From: Enterobacteriaceae bacterium RIT714 | GTDB taxonomy: Bacteria; Pseudomonadota; Gammaproteobacteria; Enterobacterales; Enterobacteriaceae | NCBI GenBank assembly: GCA_009668015.1 | Contig: WJYB01000011.1 | Location: 62,001-126,000 of the forward strand | DNA: 64,000 bases | Reading direction: 5' to 3' | Shown here: positions 37,959 to 49,469 of the stretch, piece after piece | Position numbering within the stretch: the stretch's first letter is position 1 | Layout: each line of letters opens with the position of its first letter | Made by a program: the position numbers and the translations under genes | The notes under the pieces: model-generated | What the model saw: the letters and a program-made list of their open reading frames with translations, nothing else | Database searches by the model: none | Told to the model about the DNA's origin: nothing

Positions 37959-39989
37959 TTATGGATTTCCGGCCCAGACGACCATGACTTTATCGTCCTG
38001 GTGCTGGCGCACGAAGCCATAGCCCAGCTGGCCGGATAGCGTGGTTTGCGTGCCTTGCCCAATCGCCGGATGACGCGCCCGGAATTGCCCGAGGATCTGC
38101 CAGTGGCTGACCGTTTGCGCCTGACTCCCTGCGATATCCTGCCAGTTCATGTCTGAGCGGGTGCCCTGTAGCGGGTCGGAGCCTGTCGGTCCAAACGGAC
38201 GCTCAGATTCATCACCGTAATAAATCTGTACGCTGCCGGGGGCAAGTAACAGCAGTTCGGCTGCGCGTTGACCGCCCTCACGGAACAACCGCGTATCGTG
38301 GGATGAGAGATAGCTCAGTACGTTGAAATTCTGCAGTTTTTCGGCCATCTGTTGCCAGGTGATGTCGATGTCGGCCAGACAATCCACCGCCTTTGCGGCC
38401 TGTTCCTGGTAATCAAAATTGATCATCGCATCAAAGCCATGACGGTAATAATCGCTTTGCATCACCCCGTGTCCCCATGACTCACCTGTCATCCAGAACG
38501 GCGTATCATCGCGTTTTTTATCCGGGTTAGCCTGCTTCCACGCTTTGAGGGCTTCAGTGGATTGATCTTTTAACGCTTGCCAGGCGCTGAGTTCAACGTG
38601 TTTGGCGGTATCCACGCGGAAACCATCAATGCCATAGTCGTGCACCCACTGACTTAACCAGTGGGTCAGGTAATCACGTGGGGTATAACCTGCGATCTCT
38701 TTAGCAAGCGTGTCGGGCTTATGGCGATAGAAATTTGGCAATCCAGAAGGTGTAGTCGATTCAGTTTTGAGATCGGGTAAGAAGGCCAGCGACATGGTGA
38801 GATCGTCAAAGCCAGGGTTGTCATAATCGCCGATATCGGTGCGGATCCATTTTTTGCCCCACCATTTTTCCCATCCGGCTTTGTCGCTGAAATTAATATA
38901 GTCATTAAAACTGTGCCAGCTTTGACCTGCGCCGGGCTTCCAGTCGGTCCAGCGTTCGCCCAGCGTTTTTTTCAGCTCATCGCCCTGTAAATATAACGCG
39001 CCAAACTGATATTCCTGCATATCCGCCAGCGTGGCATAGCCGGTGTGATTCATGACGATGTCGAACAGAATGCGTATGCCGCGCCTGTGGGCCTCATCGA
39101 CCAGATGACGCAAATCGTCTTCGCTGCCCATGTTGGCATCAAGCTTCGTCCAGTCCTGCGTGTAGTAGCCATGATAGGCATAGTGCGGGAAATCACCTTT
39201 GGTTCCTCCGCCTACCCAGCCATGGATTTGCTCCAGCGGCGAGCTAATCCAAAGTGCATTCACGCCAAGCTGTTGCAGATAATCGAGTTTACTGGTGAGT
39301 CCTTTCAGGTCACCCCCGTGAAAAGTGCCAATTTCCTGCATTCCGTCTTTATGACGACCATAGCTATGGTCATTGTCCGGATCGCCATTCACGAAGCGGT
39401 CCGTTAGTACAAAATAGACAGTGGCATTTTGCCAGCTAAAGGGAGCCGGTTTATCCACTTCTGCGCGCTCGAGCAGAAGCAGGCCATTGCTGTTGGCGGC
39501 GGGTTGTAGGGTGATTTTTCCTCGCTGCACCGTTGCGGTCTGCTTGCTGTAAAAGTCGCGTACAACGGAGCCTTCAGGAAAGGTGTCTGTCACATCAATA
39601 GTAAGAGGTTTACCGTCCCACTTAGGGCACTGGCGAATGACATTCGCGACGGGTTGTTCACTCGCGCTTTGCACCGTCAGCATCAGGGTCGGAGTACCGG
39701 AACGCGTATCAATACGCATCTGGTAATCACCCTCCCGGAACAACCGCCACTGTGGCGGAGTTCCTTCGCAGGGTTTTAGTGACAGCATCTCATTGAGTTT
39801 AATGCTATTTGTTGGCTGCCAGCACGCGTTGTCAAAACTAATCGTGAGAGGACGCGTACCCTTCGCAAGCTTTGCCTGGCTTATGAAAACTCCACTCCCC
39901 AGGGAATTGAATGTGGAGAAGCCGGGAGATGACCAGTCAGCGTTCGCCATTGCGGGTAAAAGCAAAAGGATTAAAGCGGAGCGTTTCAT
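37959..39989 (-). CDS. malS: Periplasmic alpha-amylase MalS
   Basis: MalS cleaves maltodextrins in the periplasm and belongs to the maltose regulon. With the ATG at 39987-39989 it has 676 residues, the E. coli length, with signal peptide MKRSALILLLLPAMANA. The GH13 catalytic barrel shows GFRVDTAKHVELS (nucleophile Asp), WMTGESWGHG (acid/base Glu) and LSSHDTRLF (transition-state Asp). Upstream MalT-like boxes fit control by MalT. It lies between avtA and bax, as in E. coli. Confidence 0.97.
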   Translation of the reverse strand: MKRSALILLLLPAMANADWSSPGFSTFNSLGSGVFISQAKLAKGTRPLTISFDNACWQPTNSIKLNEMLSLKPCEGTPPQWRLFREGDYQMRIDTRSGTPTLMLTVQSASEQPVANVIRQCPKWDGKPLTIDVTDTFPEGSVVRDFYSKQTATVQRGKITLQPAANSNGLLLLERAEVDKPAPFSWQNATVYFVLTDRFVNGDPDNDHSYGRHKDGMQEIGTFHGGDLKGLTSKLDYLQQLGVNALWISSPLEQIHGWVGGGTKGDFPHYAYHGYYTQDWTKLDANMGSEDDLRHLVDEAHRRGIRILFDIVMNHTGYATLADMQEYQFGALYLQGDELKKTLGERWTDWKPGAGQSWHSFNDYINFSDKAGWEKWWGKKWIRTDIGDYDNPGFDDLTMSLAFLPDLKTESTTPSGLPNFYRHKPDTLAKEIAGYTPRDYLTHWLSQWVHDYGIDGFRVDTAKHVELSAWQALKDQSTEALKAWKQANPDKKRDDTPFWMTGESWGHGVMQSDYYRHGFDAMINFDYQEQAAKAVDCLADIDITWQQMAEKLQNFNVLSYLSSHDTRLFREGGQRAAELLLLAPGSVQIYYGDESERPFGPTGSDPLQGTRSDMNWQDIAGSQAQTVSHWQILGQFRARHPAIGQGTQTTLSGQLGYGFVRQHQDDKVMVVWAGNP

Positions 39990-40045
39990 TCCAGTTTCCT
40001 GTCGCGGCAATTTTGACCAGTGTGCCATCTGCTTACCTTCTCCAA

Positions 40046-40077
40046 CTCATCCCCCTGCGCTTTCTCCGTGGATGAGC
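40046..40077. promoter_or_regulatory. Probable MalT boxes upstream of malS
   Basis: Two copies of the MalT core GGATGAG face each other: on the minus strand GGGGATGAG (complement of 40046-40054) and on the plus strand TGGATGAGCC at 40068-40077. They lie 57-88 bases before the malS start codon, a suitable place for MalT activation. Confidence 0.6.
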
Positions 40078-40303
40078 CGAAAGGGTGAGTGATCCCGCGC
40101 ATAATTAGGCGGTTATCTGCGATATCGCACACAATTTTGTAGAAATGGTGCTTAAATGAGCAAGTTTCAGATGACATAGTTTCGGATTTAGACTATTTCT
40201 TTGAATGCTCTGGAAGACTATTTTTGATATGATTTGAGATTCCGCTCTCAATTTTGTGAAAAAAATAAGGTGTTGGAATGTTTAAATCCGACCAGGAGAC
40301 CTA

Positions 40304-41137
40304 ATGATATCGACTCCCATACGACGATTTGGGGCTACGATACTCATGTTGCTCACCGTGATATTTTCAGGTGAGGTGCTTGCGAAGACGCACACGGATA
40401 CAACGAGTAAGAAAGCCCACGTCATAAAGACGACGACAAGCAGTAAGCATAAGGTTAGCAGTAAACAAGAGTATTCTCGCAATAGTGTAAAGAGCAGTTC
40501 ACTTCCTGATTTGCGAAAATACCCTTCCGGGACACCAAGGAAAAAAGCGTTTCTCCGGACGGTAATGCCTTATATAACCAGTCAGAACTCTGCGATTACC
40601 GCGGATCGTAACTGGCTGATTTCGAAACAGTACGCAAGCCGTTGGTCGCCGACTGAACGCACGCGCCTGAAAGAGATCTCGAAACGCTACAAAGTGAGCT
40701 GGAACGGTAACACCCGTCGTGTTCCATGGAACACCTTGCTTGAGCGCGTCGATATCATTCCAGGAAGTATGGTCGCCACTATGGCAGCAGCTGAGAGTGG
40801 CTGGGGGACATCAAAATTGGCCCGCAGCAACAACAATCTCTTCGGCATGAAATGCACCAAAGGCCGCTGTAACAATGCGCCAGGCAAAGTGAAAGGTTAT
40901 TCACAGTTTGAGTCCGTTAAAGATTCAGTGAATGCTTATGTGGTGAATCTGAACACGCATCCGGCCTACTCTTCGTTCCGTAAGTCACGCGCTCAGTTGC
41001 GTAAAGCGGACCAGGAAGTGACCGCCAGCACCATGATTCACAAACTAAAAGGTTATTCGACGCAAGGTAAAAGCTACAACAACTACCTGTTCGCGATGTA
41101 CCAGGATAACCAGCGCTTAATCGCCGCTCATATGTAA
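40304..41137 (+). CDS. bax: Bax family glucosaminidase-like protein
   Basis: The 277-residue exported protein starts with a hydrophobic segment (FGATILMLLTVIFSGEVLA), then a Lys/Ser/Thr-rich linker to about residue 75, and a glucosaminidase-type domain of the FlgJ/LytG group with MAAAESGWGTSKLARSNNNL and FGMKC; the Glu after AAA is the expected catalytic acid. It should act on peptidoglycan in the periplasm. Position between malS and xylR matches E. coli bax. An AGGAG Shine-Dalgarno precedes the ATG. Confidence 0.93.
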   Translation: MISTPIRRFGATILMLLTVIFSGEVLAKTHTDTTSKKAHVIKTTTSSKHKVSSKQEYSRNSVKSSSLPDLRKYPSGTPRKKAFLRTVMPYITSQNSAITADRNWLISKQYASRWSPTERTRLKEISKRYKVSWNGNTRRVPWNTLLERVDIIPGSMVATMAAAESGWGTSKLARSNNNLFGMKCTKGRCNNAPGKVKGYSQFESVKDSVNAYVVNLNTHPAYSSFRKSRAQLRKADQEVTASTMIHKLKGYSTQGKSYNNYLFAMYQDNQRLIAAHM

Positions 41138-41149
41138 TGCCATTCTGAA

Positions 41150-41178
41150 TAAACGCCTTCCAGTGGAAGGCGTTTTTG
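41150..41178. terminator. Bidirectional terminator between bax and xylR
   Basis: AACGCCTTCC-AGT-GGAAGGCGTT forms a ten-base stem with a T run on the plus-strand side and A residues on the other, so it can end both the bax transcript and the convergent xylR transcript. Confidence 0.85.
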
Positions 41179-41182
41179 TTTG

Positions 41183-42361
41183 TTAAATCAGTACTTCGCT
41201 GTAACGCTCCCGATACTCTTTCGGTGTGGTGTCATACTCTTTTTTAAAGACCGAATAGAAATACTGCAAAGACGGATAACCGCACATTTGCGAGATTTCA
41301 TTGATCGACAGCGACGTCGAGATCAACAGGCTACGGGCTTTCTCCAGTTTCTCGGCGTGAATGACGGCATGGATCGTTTCTCCGACCTCTTCTTTAAAAC
41401 GTTTCTCCAGATTAGAACGAGAAATACCCACCGCATCCAGCACTTGTTCGACTTTGATGCCCTTACACGCGTGGTTGCGAATGTAATGCATCGCCTGTAT
41501 CACAGCAGGATCGTTTAATGATCGGTAATCCGTTGAACGGCGCTCGACCACGCGGACAGGTGGCACCAGCAGACGCTGAAGAGGCAGAGATTCATTATCC
41601 AACAGGCGATGCAGAAGTTTAGCGGCCTGATAGCCCATCTGGCGTGTGCCCTGAGCTACAGAAGAAAGGGCCACGCGCGACAGATAACGGGTTAGTTCCT
41701 CGTTATCAATCCCAATGACGCACAGCTTTTCGGGAACGGGAATGTGCAAATGGTCGCACACCTGAAGCACATGACGCGCGCGCGCGTCAGTCACGGCGAT
41801 AATACCGGTTTGCGGCGGCAGGGTTTGCAGCCAGTCAGCCAGTCGGTTTTGCGCGTGCTGCCAGTTTTCGGGCGCGGTCTCCAGGCCCTGATAAACCACA
41901 CCACGATACTTTTCCTGAGCGACAATCTGACAGAAAGCATATTCACGCTCCATCGCCCAGCCCTTGCCGCTTGAAGTCGGCAGGCCGTAGAAGGCAAAGC
42001 GGTCGACACCCTTTTCCTTTAAATGCAAAAACGCGCTCTCTACCAGCGCATGATTATCAGTGGCGATGTAATGAACCGGAGGATAATTCGTAGGCGAGTG
42101 ATAGGAACCGCCGACGCCCACAATCGGCACGTCGACGTCTGTCAGTAGCTGCTGGATCACCGGATCGTCATAGTCGGCAATAACGCCATCGCCGAGCCAG
42201 TCTTTGATATTTTCGATACGGGTGCGGAAATCTTCTTCAATAAAAATGTCCCACTCAGATTGCGACGCCTGCAAATATTCGCCAACGCCCTCCACGACCT
42301 GACGGTCATAGGCTTTGTTGGCATTGAATAACAACGTAATGCGGTGACGCTTTTCAAACAT
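41183..42361 (-). CDS. xylR: Xylose operon activator XylR
   Basis: XylR binds D-xylose and activates xylAB and xylFGH. The 392-residue protein has an N-terminal LacI/PBP-like sensor domain (RITLLFNANKAYDRQVVEGV) and a C-terminal AraC-type DNA-binding domain with two helix-turn-helix motifs (VEQVLDAVGISRSNLEKRF and INEISQMCGYPSLQYFYSVF). Length equals the E. coli protein. It is the last minus-strand gene of the xylF-G-H-R run, 35 bases after xylH. Confidence 0.98.
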   Translation of the reverse strand: MFEKRHRITLLFNANKAYDRQVVEGVGEYLQASQSEWDIFIEEDFRTRIENIKDWLGDGVIADYDDPVIQQLLTDVDVPIVGVGGSYHSPTNYPPVHYIATDNHALVESAFLHLKEKGVDRFAFYGLPTSSGKGWAMEREYAFCQIVAQEKYRGVVYQGLETAPENWQHAQNRLADWLQTLPPQTGIIAVTDARARHVLQVCDHLHIPVPEKLCVIGIDNEELTRYLSRVALSSVAQGTRQMGYQAAKLLHRLLDNESLPLQRLLVPPVRVVERRSTDYRSLNDPAVIQAMHYIRNHACKGIKVEQVLDAVGISRSNLEKRFKEEVGETIHAVIHAEKLEKARSLLISTSLSINEISQMCGYPSLQYFYSVFKKEYDTTPKEYRERYSEVLI

Positions 42362-42396
42362 GGCTTATCTTTCCCAAATAAGTGACACAATGGCCT

Positions 42397-43555
<1,159 letters not shown>

Positions 43556-43578
<23 letters not shown>

Positions 43579-45097
43579 GACGTTCGCTCCTCAGGGCGGC
43601 TTCCATTACCTGTTCCTGGGTCAGGTTTTGGTTGTTCAAATTGGCTTTCAGTTTGCCTTCGTGCATCACAAGGACGCGATCGCTCAGGCCAAGCACCTCG
43701 GGTAATTCAGATGAGATAACAATGACGGCAATGCCCTGTTGTACAAGCTGATTAATGAGTTTGTAGATTTCATATTTCGCCCCGATATCGATCCCGCGCG
43801 TGGGTTCATCCAGGATCAGGATGCGAGGATTAAGCAACAGGCAGCGCGCCAGAATCGCTTTCTGCTGATTACCACCACTAAGACGGCCAATCGCCAGCTC
43901 GGGCGACGAGGTTTTGACTTTGAGACGTGCTAACGACTGGAGAATACATTGCTGTTCGGCAGCGTCATCCAGGCTGCTAAGCGCACCTGAAAACTGGCTC
44001 AGTGCCGCGAGTGTGATGTTTTTCCCCACTGCCATGACCGGCACAATGCCGTCTCTTTTGCGGTCCTCCGGAACCATTGCGATACCCTGTGCGATGGCCT
44101 GCTGACAGCTATTGATCTGTACGAGCTGCCCATCAATATAAATGCTGCCCTCCCAGCGCCCTGGCCAGACGCCAAACAGACACTGTACCGCTTCGGTTCG
44201 CCCGGCTCCCACCAACCCCGCGATACCGAGGATTTCCCCGCGCCGCAGTGAGAAGGAAATTCCGTTAACGCGTTTGATATGGCGATTAACCGGATGCCAT
44301 GCGGTCAGGTTTTCGACGCGCAATATCTCATCCCCGCAGGTATGAGGTTCGTTGGGGTACAGCGCCGTCAGTTCGCGGCCCACCATCATTGTGATGATGT
44401 CATCTTCACTCATACCCGCTGCTTCTCGCGTACCAATATGCTGCCCGTCGCGTATCACGCAGATGGTGTCAGAGATGGCTTTCACTTCATTCAGTTTGTG
44501 TGAGATATAAATGCACGCAATGCCGTGGTTTTGCAGATCGCGGATGATATTGAGCAGGACCGCGGTCTCTTGCTCGGTCAGCGACGCGGTAGGTTCATCG
44601 AGGATCAGCAGGCGAACCTGCTTATTCAGCGCTTTAGCGATTTCAACCAACTGTTGCTGACCAAGCCCGAGGTCACCGACGCGAGTATCAGGCGAAATCG
44701 CAAGACTCACCTGAGCCAGCAGCTTTTCGCAGCGCAGCGTCATGGTGTCGTAGTCCAGTATTCCGTGGCGTGATATTTCGGCGCCCAGGAAAATATTCTC
44801 CAGAACGGTCAGATTCTTCACCAGAGCCAGTTCCTGGTGAATGATGGCGATACCTTTGCGTTCGGTATCGCGAATATGCGTGGCTTGCAGCGTTTCGCCT
44901 GCAAAGATTATCTCACCGTCATAACTGCCGTGCGGATAGATACCGCAAAGCACTTTCATGAGCGTGGATTTGCCGGACCCATTCTCGCCGCAGAGAGATA
45001 CGATCTCGCCGGGGTTGAGCCGCAGGCTCACGTTGTCGACGGCTTTCACCATGCCAAACGCTTTGGTGATGCTTTTCATTTCCAATAAATAAGGCAT
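43556..45097 (-). CDS. xylG: Xylose ABC transporter ATP-binding protein XylG
   Basis: XylG powers xylose import. The 513-residue protein is a tandem ABC ATPase: Walker [14 protein letters not shown], signature [15 protein letters not shown] and Walker [12 protein letters not shown] in the first half, and a degenerate GLVGAGRTE Walker A with [16 protein letters not shown] and [12 protein letters not shown] in the second. The ATG at 45095-45097 ([10 protein letters not shown]) gives the E. coli length; the longer frame is leader from the xylF-xylG gap. It overlaps xylH. Confidence 0.97.
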
Positions 45098-45169
45098 AAC
45101 TGCTCCACATGACCCGAAGGAAGAACCGTACAAGTCGACGTGCCCCTGCCATGCAGGGGCGCTCATGGA

Positions 45170-46165
45170 TTACAGTTCACTCTTTTTATGGAAACCGTCT
45201 TTTACCACAGTGGCATCGATGTTCTCTTTGTTGACTTCAATAGGAGTCAAGAGGCGGGCAGGGACGTCTTTCAGGCCGTTATTCAGTGAGGAATCGGCCT
45301 TCGGCTGCTGACCATTGCCCAGCTCAACGGCAATTTCTGCTGCGGTATTGGCGAGCTCGGTGATGGGTTTGTAGACCGTCATGGTCTGTGTGCCCGCGAT
45401 AATACGTTTTACGCCAGCGAGATCGGCATCCTGGCCGGAAATGGCGACTTTCCCGGCCAGGCCTTGCGCACTGAGTGCCTGAATCGCGCCACCTGCCGTT
45501 GCATCGTTAGAGGCGACGACGGCATCAATTTTGTTATTGTTGGCCGTTAACGCGTTTTCCATAATTTTCAGCGCGTTTTCTGGCAGCCATCCGTCCGCCC
45601 ATTGATCGCCAACAACTTTAATTTTGCCGTCGTCGATATAAGGCTTCAGCACTTTCATTTGCCCTTCACGGAATAATTTGGCGTTGTTATCAACAGGAGA
45701 GCCGCCCATCAGGAAATAATTTCCTTGAGGGACTTTATTCACCAGACTTTGTGCCTGTATTTCACCTACTTTTTCATTGTCGAAGGAGATATAAAAATCG
45801 ATATCGGCATTATTAATCATGCGGTCGTAAGCTAAAACTTTAATGCCTTCTTGTTTTGCCTCTTTTACCACATTACTTAACACCTGACCGTTGTAAGGAA
45901 TAATAACCAGAACATCCACGCCGCGATTGATCATATTCTCAATTTGCGACATTTGAGTTTCTTCATTACCGTTAGCCGATTGTACAAAAACCTTTGCGCC
46001 GAGAGATTCCGCTTTATTCACAAAAATATCGCGGTCTTTTTGCCAGCGCTCAAGACGCAGATCGTCAATCGCCATTCCGATTTTGACTTCTTTGGCATGC
46101 CCCGCAACGCTTGAAAGCAGGAGCGAAGCGCAGAGGGTCAGGCACAGGTTTCTTATCGTCATCAT
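45170..46165 (-). CDS. xylF: D-xylose-binding periplasmic protein XylF
   Basis: XylF captures xylose in the periplasm for XylGH. The protein has a signal peptide (TIRNLCLTLCASLLLSSVAGHA) and a type I periplasmic-binding fold: KEVKIGMAIDDLRLERWQKD, NRGVDVLVIIPYNGQ, VVASNDATAGGAIQALSAQG and KVAISGQDADLAG. Two adjacent ATG codons compete: 46163-46165 is seven bases after AGG and is used here (331 residues); 46160-46162 gives the E. coli length of 330. It is first in xylFGH. Confidence 0.97.
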   Translation of the reverse strand: MMTIRNLCLTLCASLLLSSVAGHAKEVKIGMAIDDLRLERWQKDRDIFVNKAESLGAKVFVQSANGNEETQMSQIENMINRGVDVLVIIPYNGQVLSNVVKEAKQEGIKVLAYDRMINNADIDFYISFDNEKVGEIQAQSLVNKVPQGNYFLMGGSPVDNNAKLFREGQMKVLKPYIDDGKIKVVGDQWADGWLPENALKIMENALTANNNKIDAVVASNDATAGGAIQALSAQGLAGKVAISGQDADLAGVKRIIAGTQTMTVYKPITELANTAAEIAVELGNGQQPKADSSLNNGLKDVPARLLTPIEVNKENIDATVVKDGFHKKSEL

Positions 46166-46536
46166 TATATTACCTTTTTTTGTAGGGTGGTGATGCTGAG
46201 GTAAAAGACTCATTCACTGCCAGATACGCAGCAAATTCTTAACGGGGAATGGGAAACTGGCAATTATAGATTTTTATCTTCGCATTACGATATTTGGTTT
46301 ATTTGCGAATTTATGACCGCGATCTGATTTTAAATTGTACAACTTATTCATTAGCGCATGTTTTTGGAATAAGCGCCGAAAAATCGTTTGCTTGCGTATT
46401 ATTTTTGCGAGCCAGCGCACGTTTGTGCATTCTCTCAATAGCAGTGTGAAATAACGTAATTGAGCAAGTGGCAATGAGTATTCACTATTACTCCATTATC
46501 AATAATTCGCCGCACCTCTTGATTATGGAGTTCAAT
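46166..46536. promoter_or_regulatory. xylF / xylA divergent control region
   Basis: This 371-base AT-rich region separates the transport and catabolic arms of the xylose regulon. From memory it resembles the E. coli region: the TTTGCGAGCCAGCGCAC stretch at about 46405-46421 and CAATAGCAGTGTGAAATAAC before xylA are nearly the same. GAAAAATCGTTTG and GTATTATTTTTGCG near 46377-46411 are candidate XylR half-sites. A GGAG Shine-Dalgarno at about 46525 precedes the xylA ATG. Exact sites for XylR and CRP are inferred, not resolved. Confidence 0.6.
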
Positions 46537-47859
46537 ATGCAATCTTATTTTGACCAACTTGATCGCGTACGCTATGAAGGCCCAAAATCCACAAATCCCT
46601 TAGCGTTTCGTCACTACAATCCTGACGAACTGGTTCTGGGTAAGCGTATGGAAGATCACCTGCGTTTTGCCGCCTGTTACTGGCATACATTCTGCTGGAA
46701 TGGCGCAGACATGTTTGGCGTTGGATCGTTTGACCGCCCATGGCAGCAGCCTGGCGAAGCGCTGGAGCTGGCAAAGCGTAAAGCGGATGTTGCCTTTGAA
46801 TTCTTCCACAAACTGAATGTGCCTTACTACTGCTTCCATGATGTGGATGTCTCTCCGGAAGGCGCATCGTTGAAAGAGTATCTGAACAACTTTGCGCAGA
46901 TGGTCGATTATCTGGGCGAAAAGCAGCAGCAAAGCGGCGTTAAACTGCTGTGGGGCACAGCGAACTGCTTCACGAATCCTCGCTACGGTGCGGGTGCGGC
47001 GACTAACCCTGATCCAGAAGTGTTCAGCTGGGCAGCCACTCAGGTAGCGACAGCAATGAATGCCACGCACCAGTTGGGCGGCGAAAACTATGTACTGTGG
47101 GGCGGTCGTGAAGGTTATGAAACGCTGCTGAATACTGACCTGCGTCAGGAGCGTGAACAGATTGGCCGCTTCATGCAGATGGTGGTGGATCATAAACACA
47201 AAATCGGTTTCCGCGGCACTTTGCTGATTGAACCAAAACCTCAGGAACCTACCAAGCATCAGTACGATTACGATGTCGCAACGGTGTACGGCTTCCTCAA
47301 GCAGTTTGGTCTGGAAAAAGAGATCAAAGTGAATATCGAGGCCAACCACGCCACGCTGGCGGGTCACTCTTTCCATCATGAAATAGCCTCTGCAATCGCA
47401 CTGGGCATCTTTGGTTCTGTTGATGCTAACCGCGGCGACCCGCAGCTCGGCTGGGATACTGACCAGTTCCCTGTCAGCGTCGAAGAGAACGCGCTGGTGA
47501 TGTATGAAATCATTAAGGCGGGCGGCTTCACCACCGGCGGTCTGAACTTTGATGCCAAAGTCCGTCGTCAAAGCACTGATAAATACGATCTGTTCTACGG
47601 TCATATTGGTGCAATGGATACGATGGCACTGTCGCTGAAGGTCGCGGCGCGCATGATTGAGGACGGTGAGCTGGATAAACGTGTTGCGAAGCGCTATTCC
47701 GGCTGGAACGGTGAGCTGGGTCAGCAAATTTTGAAAGGTCAGTTATCCCTTGCCGAGATCGCGAAGTACGCTGAACAGCATAACCTGGCGCCGAGCCATC
47801 AGAGCGGTCACCAGGAGCTGCTGGAAAATATGGTGAATCACTACCTGTTCAATAAGTAA
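46537..47859 (+). CDS. xylA: Xylose isomerase
   Basis: XylA converts D-xylose to D-xylulose with two divalent metals. The 440-residue TIM barrel has the catalytic His/Asp in [13 protein letters not shown], the metal-binding Glu in [16 protein letters not shown], the second site in [12 protein letters not shown] and [18 protein letters not shown]. The ATG at 46537 matches the E. coli start ([15 protein letters not shown]); upstream in-frame codons are promoter sequence. It is followed by an attenuator-like hairpin and xylB. Confidence 0.98.
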   Translation: MQSYFDQLDRVRYEGPKSTNPLAFRHYNPDELVLGKRMEDHLRFAACYWHTFCWNGADMFGVGSFDRPWQQPGEALELAKRKADVAFEFFHKLNVPYYCFHDVDVSPEGASLKEYLNNFAQMVDYLGEKQQQSGVKLLWGTANCFTNPRYGAGAATNPDPEVFSWAATQVATAMNATHQLGGENYVLWGGREGYETLLNTDLRQEREQIGRFMQMVVDHKHKIGFRGTLLIEPKPQEPTKHQYDYDVATVYGFLKQFGLEKEIKVNIEANHATLAGHSFHHEIASAIALGIFGSVDANRGDPQLGWDTDQFPVSVEENALVMYEIIKAGGFTTGGLNFDAKVRRQSTDKYDLFYGHIGAMDTMALSLKVAARMIEDGELDKRVAKRYSGWNGELGQQILKGQLSLAEIAKYAEQHNLAPSHQSGHQELLENMVNHYLFNK

Positions 47860-47868
47860 CTGACCGTG

Positions 47869-47902
47869 CCCGGCAAACAGCGTGTTGCCGGGTTTCTCTT
47901 TT
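47869..47902 (+). terminator. Attenuator-like terminator between xylA and xylB
   Basis: CCCGGCAA at 47869-47876 and TTGCCGGG at 47885-47892 form a perfect eight-base stem, followed by TTTCTCTTTT. It should partially terminate transcription after xylA and keep XylB below XylA. Confidence 0.6.
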
Positions 47903-47916
47903 AAGGAGTAACCACT

Positions 47917-49371
47917 ATGTATATCGGGATCGATCTTGGCACATCAGGTGTGAAAGCCATCCTGTTAAATGAGCAGGGCGACGTGCTGGCCTCGCATACT
48001 GAGAAGTTGCATGTCTCGCGTCCACATCCCTTATGGTCAGAACAGGATCCCGAACAGTGGTGGCAGGCGACCGATCGCGCAATAAAAGCATTGGGCAATC
48101 GGCATACTTTGCGTGAGGTAAAAGCGCTGGGAATTGCAGGACAGATGCACGGCGCGACGTTACTGGATAAAAATAATCGGATCCTGCGTCCGGCTATTTT
48201 ATGGAACGATGGCCGCTGCGGCGAAGAGTGCGCCATGCTGGAGGAGCGTGTTCCGACCTCTCGCGAGATAACCGGCAACCTTGTTATGCCGGGTTTCACT
48301 GCGCCAAAGCTGCTGTGGGTCCAGCGGCATGAACCCGAAATTTTCCGCCAGGTTGCGAAGGTGCTACTGCCAAAAGATTACCTGCGCTTTCGCATGACCG
48401 GCGATTTTGCCAGTGATATGTCTGATGCCGCGGGTACGATGTGGCTCGATGTCGCAAAACGCGACTGGAGCGAGGCGATGCTTGAGGCGTGCCAGTTGAC
48501 GCGCGATCACATGCCTACACTTTTTGAGGGCAGCGAAATCACCGGTGTTTTACATCCCGCAGTTGCGGATAGCTGGAATATGCCTGCTGTGCCGGTAGTG
48601 GCGGGTGGTGGCGATAATGCGGCGGGTGCCGTCGGCGTGGGTATGGTCGAAACCGGACAGGCTATGCTTTCGCTCGGGACTTCAGGTGTCTATTTTGCGG
48701 TCAGCGACGGTTATCGTAGTAACCCAGAGAGCGCCGTTCATAGCTTCTGTCATGCACTCCCGGGTAGGTGGCATCTGATGTCGGTGATGTTAAGTGCGGC
48801 GTCCTGTCTGGATTGGGCGGCGAAGTTAACAGGGCTTGAGGATGTTCCAGCGTTAATCGCTGCGGCCCAACAGGCCGACGACAGCGCAGGAACCGTGTGG
48901 TTCCTGCCGTATCTTTCCGGTGAGCGCACACCGCATAACAATCCGCAGGCCAAAGGCGTGTTCTTTGGTCTGACTCATCAACATGGCCCGGCCGAACTTG
49001 CCCGCGCGGTGCTCGAAGGTGTTGGCTACGCACTGGCGGACGGGATGGATGTGGTTCATGATTGCGGGCTGAAACCGTCCAGTATCACGTTGATTGGCGG
49101 AGGTGCGCGAAGCAGCTACTGGCGGCAGATGCTGTCTGATATCAGCGGCTTGCAGCTTGATTATCGTACCGGTGGTGATGTGGGGCCGGCGCTGGGTGCA
49201 GCGCGTCTGGCGCAAATTGCAGCGAATCCCGGGCAGCCTCTTTTGCAGTTGCTGCCGCAGCTTGCGCTCGAACAAGCGCATCGCCCGGATGCGGTTCGTC
49301 ACGCTCACTATGCCGAGCAACGTGTCGTGTTCCGTAAAATCTATCAACAGCTTTTGCCGTTAATGTCGTAA
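47917..49371 (+). CDS. xylB: Xylulokinase
   Basis: XylB phosphorylates D-xylulose to xylulose-5-phosphate for the pentose phosphate pathway. The 484-residue FGGY kinase has MYIGIDLGTSGVKAILLNEQ (phosphate 1), GIAGQMHGATLLD, the second-domain glycine motif LIGGGARSSYWRQMLSDI and SLGTSGVYFAVS. Length equals E. coli XylB. AAGGAG precedes the ATG. It is the distal gene of xylAB. Confidence 0.98.
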   Translation: MYIGIDLGTSGVKAILLNEQGDVLASHTEKLHVSRPHPLWSEQDPEQWWQATDRAIKALGNRHTLREVKALGIAGQMHGATLLDKNNRILRPAILWNDGRCGEECAMLEERVPTSREITGNLVMPGFTAPKLLWVQRHEPEIFRQVAKVLLPKDYLRFRMTGDFASDMSDAAGTMWLDVAKRDWSEAMLEACQLTRDHMPTLFEGSEITGVLHPAVADSWNMPAVPVVAGGGDNAAGAVGVGMVETGQAMLSLGTSGVYFAVSDGYRSNPESAVHSFCHALPGRWHLMSVMLSAASCLDWAAKLTGLEDVPALIAAAQQADDSAGTVWFLPYLSGERTPHNNPQAKGVFFGLTHQHGPAELARAVLEGVGYALADGMDVVHDCGLKPSSITLIGGGARSSYWRQMLSDISGLQLDYRTGGDVGPALGAARLAQIAANPGQPLLQLLPQLALEQAHRPDAVRHAHYAEQRVVFRKIYQQLLPLMS

Positions 49372-49429
49372 AGTGAAGTTGTCTCAATGCGACGTGAGGA
49401 TGTCCTTTTTTGGTCTTCTCGTGGAGCCG

Positions 49430-49469
49430 TCTCCTCGTCAGGATAGAGTTATACCCACTGACGAGGAGA
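49430..49469 (+). promoter_or_regulatory. Hairpin covering the hydrolase gene's ribosome-binding site
   Basis: TCTCCTCGTCA at 49430-49440 pairs perfectly with TGACGAGGAGA at 49459-49469, leaving an 18-base loop. The right arm contains the whole GAGGAG Shine-Dalgarno of the gene starting at 49476. The fold would occlude translation in the absence of a trans-acting factor; as DNA, the dyad could instead be an operator for the neighbouring GlxA-type regulator. Confidence 0.6.

Noticed and set aside
46600..47727. Long open frame antisense to xylA
   Set aside because: Composition mirrors xylA codon bias; the conserved sense gene explains the region fully.
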